Shown piece by piece: positions 5,480-8,317 of a stretch of 8,317 bases of DNA; the first letter of the stretch is position 1, and the number at the start of each line of letters is the position of its first letter. This DNA comes from Chloroflexota bacterium (GTDB lineage Bacteria; Chloroflexota; Dehalococcoidia; Lucifugimonadales; CATQGZ01): positions 1-8,317 of the forward strand of contig JAQBTI010000094.1 of NCBI GenBank assembly GCA_027624995.1. Direction: 5' to 3'. The translations under genes were made by a program, and so were the position numbers. A model generated the notes under the pieces. That model saw only the letters and a program-made list of their open reading frames with translations, did no database searches and was not told the DNA's origin.

Positions 5480-7060
5480 ATGTTCGACGTTGTCATTATA
5501 GGCGGCACCGTAGTTGACGGCACCGGGGCAGCGGGCTATCCCGCCGATGTGGGTGTCATCGGAGAAGAGGTACATGCCATTGGCGACCTTGCCCGCGCAG
5601 ACGCCCGGCGAGTCATCGGCGCAGCGGGCATGGTCGTATCTCCCGGCTTCATCGACACACATACCCACTCCGAAGGAGCGCTCCTGGTAGACCCTCAGCA
5701 TGCCAACGGCCTGCGTCAGGGTATTACCACCGAGCTACTTGGCATCGACGGCATGTCGTACGCACCTCTTTCCTCCGACAATTACCGCATCTACAGGCGA
5801 TGGCTGGCGGGGTTGCTGGGCGAGCCGCCTCTCGACCTGGATATGAGTAGCGTCTCTGCCTTCCGCGCAAACTACCACCGGAAGGTGGCCATTAACACCG
5901 CGTACTTGGTGCCGAGCGGGACAGTCCGTCTTCAGGTAGCAGGATTCCACGACACACCCTTGGTCGGTGAGACGCTGGAAGAGGCTCGACGGCTGGTCCG
6001 GGAAGGAGCTGAGCAGGGTGCCGTTGGTTTCTCCACTGGCTCAAGCTACTACCCGGGTCCGTGGAGCACTACTGATGAGCTTATCGAACTGAGCAAGGTC
6101 GTGTGTGAGGTCGGCGGAGTATATATGTGTGAGCCGCGCAAGGCCAACCCGGGGCGGGCCTTCGGTGGGGGAGGGGTCCCAGAGGCGCTGGAGATCGCGC
6201 GCAAGACCGGAGTGAGCATTCATTTCGCCCATTTCCGCACATCAGCCCAGAACGCCGGCAGGATAGCGGAATTGATGGAGGAGATCGATCAGGCCAAGGC
6301 GGAAGGTGTCGATTGCACCCTGGACATCTATCCCTACCCCGCTGGCAGCAGCATACCGATTAGCTACTTGCCCAGTTATGCCCAGGAGGGTGGTCCAGAC
6401 GCCATAATCCAGCGGCTGAAGGACCCGGCGGAGCGTGGAAAGATAGCCCATTATCTGGAAAACGAACACTACGCGCCACTGGACGAAGTGGTCTTTTCCT
6501 ATCTGCCAAAGAACCGGCACCTTGAGGGGATGAGCCTGCCCGAGGTATCCCGTAGGTGGGGCAGCTCAATGGGCGAGACCCTTTGCGGTCTGTTGCTCGA
6601 TGAAGACCTGCAAGTGGGTTACGTCGCATCCCCTCCTGAAAGTCCGGGCCTGTGGCGGCAGGTTAGCCGCGACTGCCTGGACCTTCTGGCGCGCCCCGAC
6701 TACATGGTGTGCAGCGACATCACTCCAGCCGGCGGAATGCCGCACCCGCGCTCCTATGGTGCCTTCCCCAGGTTCCTGGGCCGCCTGCGCCGTGAGTTCG
6801 GCGTGCTCGGCCTCGAGCAGATGGTCCAGCGCATGACCGACAGACCCGCCAGGCGCTTCGGCCTGCTCAAAAGAGGGCGGATTCAGAAGGGATACAAAGC
6901 CGACCTGGTAGTCTTCGACCCTGAGCACGTCATCGACACGGCCACATACGATGACCCGAAACAATTCCCCATCGGCATCCCCTTTGTGCTGGTCAACGGC
7001 CAGGTGGCGGTTGACAGCGAGAGATGCACCGGCGTTATGGCCGGTCAGGCTGTGCCGTAA
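5480..7060 (+). CDS. D-aminoacylase / N-acyl-D-amino-acid deacylase-type amidohydrolase (526 aa)
   Basis: The ATG follows a GGAGG box (5471-5475) at 4 nt. It is an amidohydrolase-superfamily TIM barrel with a flanking beta-sandwich. Visible motifs are I-I-G-G-T-V-V-D-G-T-G (6-16), G-F-I-D-T-H-T-H-S-E (56-65, His61 and His63), G-I-T-T-E (81-85), A-H-F-R (250-253, His251), D-I-Y-P-Y (282-286), C-S-D (411-413), H-P-R-S-Y-G-A-F-P-R, and a closing K-A-D-L-V-V-F-D. Relatives hydrolyse N-acyl-D-amino acids to acid plus free D-amino acid in the cytoplasm, and some act on ureido or other amides. Two usual ligand spots differ: the GNCG cysteine is Asp90 (G-I-D-G-M-S-Y-A-P), and the Y-x-T-H-x-R histidine is Glu218 (Y-M-C-E-P-R). 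Length is slightly above the 480-500 norm. It lies 109 nt after the HEPN-like gene, and no terminator is evident. Family is sure, substrate not. Confidence 0.9.
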   Translation: MFDVVIIGGTVVDGTGAAGYPADVGVIGEEVHAIGDLARADARRVIGAAGMVVSPGFIDTHTHSEGALLVDPQHANGLRQGITTELLGIDGMSYAPLSSDNYRIYRRWLAGLLGEPPLDLDMSSVSAFRANYHRKVAINTAYLVPSGTVRLQVAGFHDTPLVGETLEEARRLVREGAEQGAVGFSTGSSYYPGPWSTTDELIELSKVVCEVGGVYMCEPRKANPGRAFGGGGVPEALEIARKTGVSIHFAHFRTSAQNAGRIAELMEEIDQAKAEGVDCTLDIYPYPAGSSIPISYLPSYAQEGGPDAIIQRLKDPAERGKIAHYLENEHYAPLDEVVFSYLPKNRHLEGMSLPEVSRRWGSSMGETLCGLLLDEDLQVGYVASPPESPGLWRQVSRDCLDLLARPDYMVCSDITPAGGMPHPRSYGAFPRFLGRLRREFGVLGLEQMVQRMTDRPARRFGLLKRGRIQKGYKADLVVFDPEHVIDTATYDDPKQFPIGIPFVLVNGQVAVDSERCTGVMAGQAVP

Positions 7061-7283
7061 AAGCCCTGCGCCCGCGCCTTAGTAATGCAAATCACGAGAG
7101 GACCGGTATTTCAGCGACGACCGTTGTCCCCACTCCACGGACACTCCGGATTCGTGCGGTTCCGCCCTCGGATTCTGCGTAGTCATACTTGATTAGCAAC
7201 CAGATCGGTCAGTGGACTGGAATCGTCTCTCCGTCCTTAGTTGGTCCAACCCACATCGTGTCACTGACTTCGCGGAGCCCTCG

Positions 7284-8015
7284 TTGTCAAAGAACCAGGC
7301 GACCCACCGGATGAAGTACACCGTCCGTTACAGTCGGAGAGCCAGGCGGGTCGGCCTGCGTGTGTCGTTACGAAATGGCCTGGAGATCGTACTCCCGTGG
7401 GGATTTGACTCAAAGCTTGTGCCCGAGATAGTGGAACGGAAAAGAGCCTGGATTGAGCGGTCGGTCGGGAACCTCGAGAAGACCGTGCGCCTTCTTAGAC
7501 CCGAATCCCTAAGATTGGACGCGTTGGACGAGGACTGGGAGATTCAGTACACCGCTACTGCTCGGGCCGCCGTAGTGGCAAGAGAGACCGAAGGCGGCGT
7601 TCTTTCGGCGCGCGGCGCGATTGAGAATCCCTATGAGGTCGCAATGGGCCTCAGACGGTGGCTACACCGCAAGGCTATCGCTCACCTCATCCCTTGGCTG
7701 GAGGGAGTCAGCGAGCGGCAGTCTATTCCATTCAGCAGGGCGACGGTAAGAGCACAGAAGACGAGGTGGGCAAGCTGTTCAGAGCGCAGGACCATAAGTC
7801 TGAACCGTAGTCTGCTCTTCCTTCCCACACCTCTTGTGGACCAGGTCTTTATACATGAGCTGTGCCACATTACTCACATCAACCACTCCACTGAGTTTTG
7901 GAGCCTGGTAGGACAACTGGAACCTAACTTCAAGGAATTAGAAGCTCGACTGAGAAAGGCCGACGACTATGTCCCGACATGGGCCTCACCGTCAGTCGAC
8001 GTGGGGAAGAATTGA
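7284..8015 (+). CDS. YgjP/DUF45-type zinc metalloprotein (SprT-like fold)
   Basis: The TTG at 7284 has a GGAG 7 nt upstream and gives 243 residues. The frame reaches back to a GTG at 7212, and an ATG at 7311 sits right at the domain edge, so the start is uncertain by up to 33 codons. The domain begins K-Y-T-V-R-Y-S-R-R-A-R-R, the usual YgjP N-terminal strand with basic residues. The middle has T-R-W-A-S-C-S (160-166), matching the family's TRWGSCS motif with Gly to Ala. The zinc site is H-E-L-C-H (191-195) plus N-H-S (200-202, His201), followed by F-W. Members are small gluzincin-like metalloproteins. E. coli YgjP has been described as acting on UTP, while others are annotated as M48-like metal-dependent hydrolases; the cellular role is not settled. 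The PmoA-like gene starts 53 nt after its stop, so co-transcription is likely. Confidence 0.88.
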   Translation: MSKNQATHRMKYTVRYSRRARRVGLRVSLRNGLEIVLPWGFDSKLVPEIVERKRAWIERSVGNLEKTVRLLRPESLRLDALDEDWEIQYTATARAAVVARETEGGVLSARGAIENPYEVAMGLRRWLHRKAIAHLIPWLEGVSERQSIPFSRATVRAQKTRWASCSERRTISLNRSLLFLPTPLVDQVFIHELCHITHINHSTEFWSLVGQLEPNFKELEARLRKADDYVPTWASPSVDVGKN

Positions 8016-8057
8016 AGAGCAAGCATTGGGGGAGTTGATTCGACACCCGGCATGGAT

Positions 8058-8063
8058 AAGGAG
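8058..8063 (+). promoter_or_regulatory. Ribosome-binding site of the PmoA-like gene
   Basis: AAGGAG lies 5 nt before a GTG at 8069. This favours the GTG over the nearby out-of-frame ATG at 8052. Confidence 0.6.
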
Positions 8064-8068
8064 ATAGC

Positions 8069-8317
8069 GTGGAGTACTTCACTGTCATTTCGGACCCCGA
8101 TGCCTCCCCTTACGAAACCACATCTCACACTAGGCGGCTAAAGGTAATCTGGCGGGACAAGATCATCCTTGCACTGAGTCAGGGTGTTTCCCGGGCATAC
8201 GTCTATCCGGTCTTCACTCCGGCAGGAATGCCCGTCACCGCTGAGGCCCCTATTGACCACGCCCACCACCAGTCCATCACGATCGGGACCTACCGCCTGG
8301 ACATGTATTCGACGGAG
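8069..8317 (+). CDS. PmoA/DUF6807-family protein, 5' portion only
   Basis: The frame is open from a GTG with a strong ribosome-binding site to the window edge: 83 codons, against about 280-350 in full relatives. The telling stretch is Y-V-Y-P-V-F-T-P-A-G-M-P-V-T (44-57) followed by D-H-A-H-H-Q-S (63-69), which matches the family pattern of a Tyr-Pro strand, 'G.pVt', and a D-H-x-H-H cluster. The family is usually annotated 'methane oxygenase PmoA', but that name is a misnomer for soluble proteins like this, which occur in carbohydrate and other catabolic clusters of heterotrophs and have no sequence link to particulate methane monooxygenase. The biochemical role is unknown. No signal peptide is seen. 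Because it shares strand and close spacing with the YgjP-like gene, the two may form a transcription unit. Confidence 0.75.
   Translation, partial: MEYFTVISDPDASPYETTSHTRRLKVIWRDKIILALSQGVSRAYVYPVFTPAGMPVTAEAPIDHAHHQSITIGTYRLDMYSTE

Noticed and set aside
4967..5701. Leftward 244-codon open frame
   Set aside because: It is antisense to the HEPN-like gene and the start of the deacylase, Arg/Pro/Cys-rich, and has no recognisable domain.
7061..7211. Possible terminator or promoter after the deacylase gene
   Set aside because: No stable GC hairpin followed by a T run, and no convincing -35/-10 pair, could be found.
1..8317. CRISPR array, tRNA, rRNA or insertion sequence
   Set aside because: No regularly spaced repeats, no tRNA-like arm pattern, and no transposase or terminal inverted repeats were seen, including at the 1509-1514 junction.

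Overview
The window is about 59% G+C and gene-dense, and it looks like environmental bacterial DNA. The gene content is a run of catabolic hydrolase and aldolase families: two DapA-family lyases, an S9 peptidase relic, a D-aminoacylase-type amidohydrolase and a PmoA/DUF6807-type protein. Together with the CcdA-like and YgjP-like proteins this is reminiscent of uncultured Chloroflexota such as the SAR202/Dehalococcoidia side of the phylum. That placement is an inference from gene content and style; there is no rRNA or other phylogenetic marker here.

Left part (1-3220). A DapA/DHDPS-family lyase runs leftward off the window edge (1-685). It is followed by about 500 bp with no convincing intact gene, holding only a short leftward open stretch that may be a gene remnant. 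Next comes a broken locus. The N-terminal third of a CcdA/DsbD-type membrane protein (rightward) meets, tail to tail, a leftward S9 prolyl-oligopeptidase-type gene. Both lose their 3' ends at the same point (about 1509-1514), and the peptidase also carries a 1-bp frameshift in a G run. This looks like a rearrangement breakpoint between two unrelated genes, or an assembly chimera.

Middle (3221-3691). A 471-bp divergent intergenic region contains several inverted repeats, including a 24-bp imperfect one and a perfect 7-2-7 operator-like palindrome upstream of the next gene.

Right part (3692-8317), all rightward. It holds a complete DapA-family lyase (303 aa), a small membrane-anchored protein with a HEPN-like R-x4-H motif (193 aa), an N-acyl-D-amino-acid deacylase-type amidohydrolase (526 aa) with substituted metal-ligand positions, a YgjP/SprT-like zinc metalloprotein, and the start of a PmoA/DUF6807-family protein cut by the window edge. 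The aldolases, deacylase and PmoA-like protein would fit a scavenging and catabolic island for modified amino acids or sugar acids, but no pathway can be assigned from the sequence. The strongest leads are the double-truncation junction, the membrane-bound HEPN-like protein, and the altered active sites of the deacylase and of both DapA homologues.
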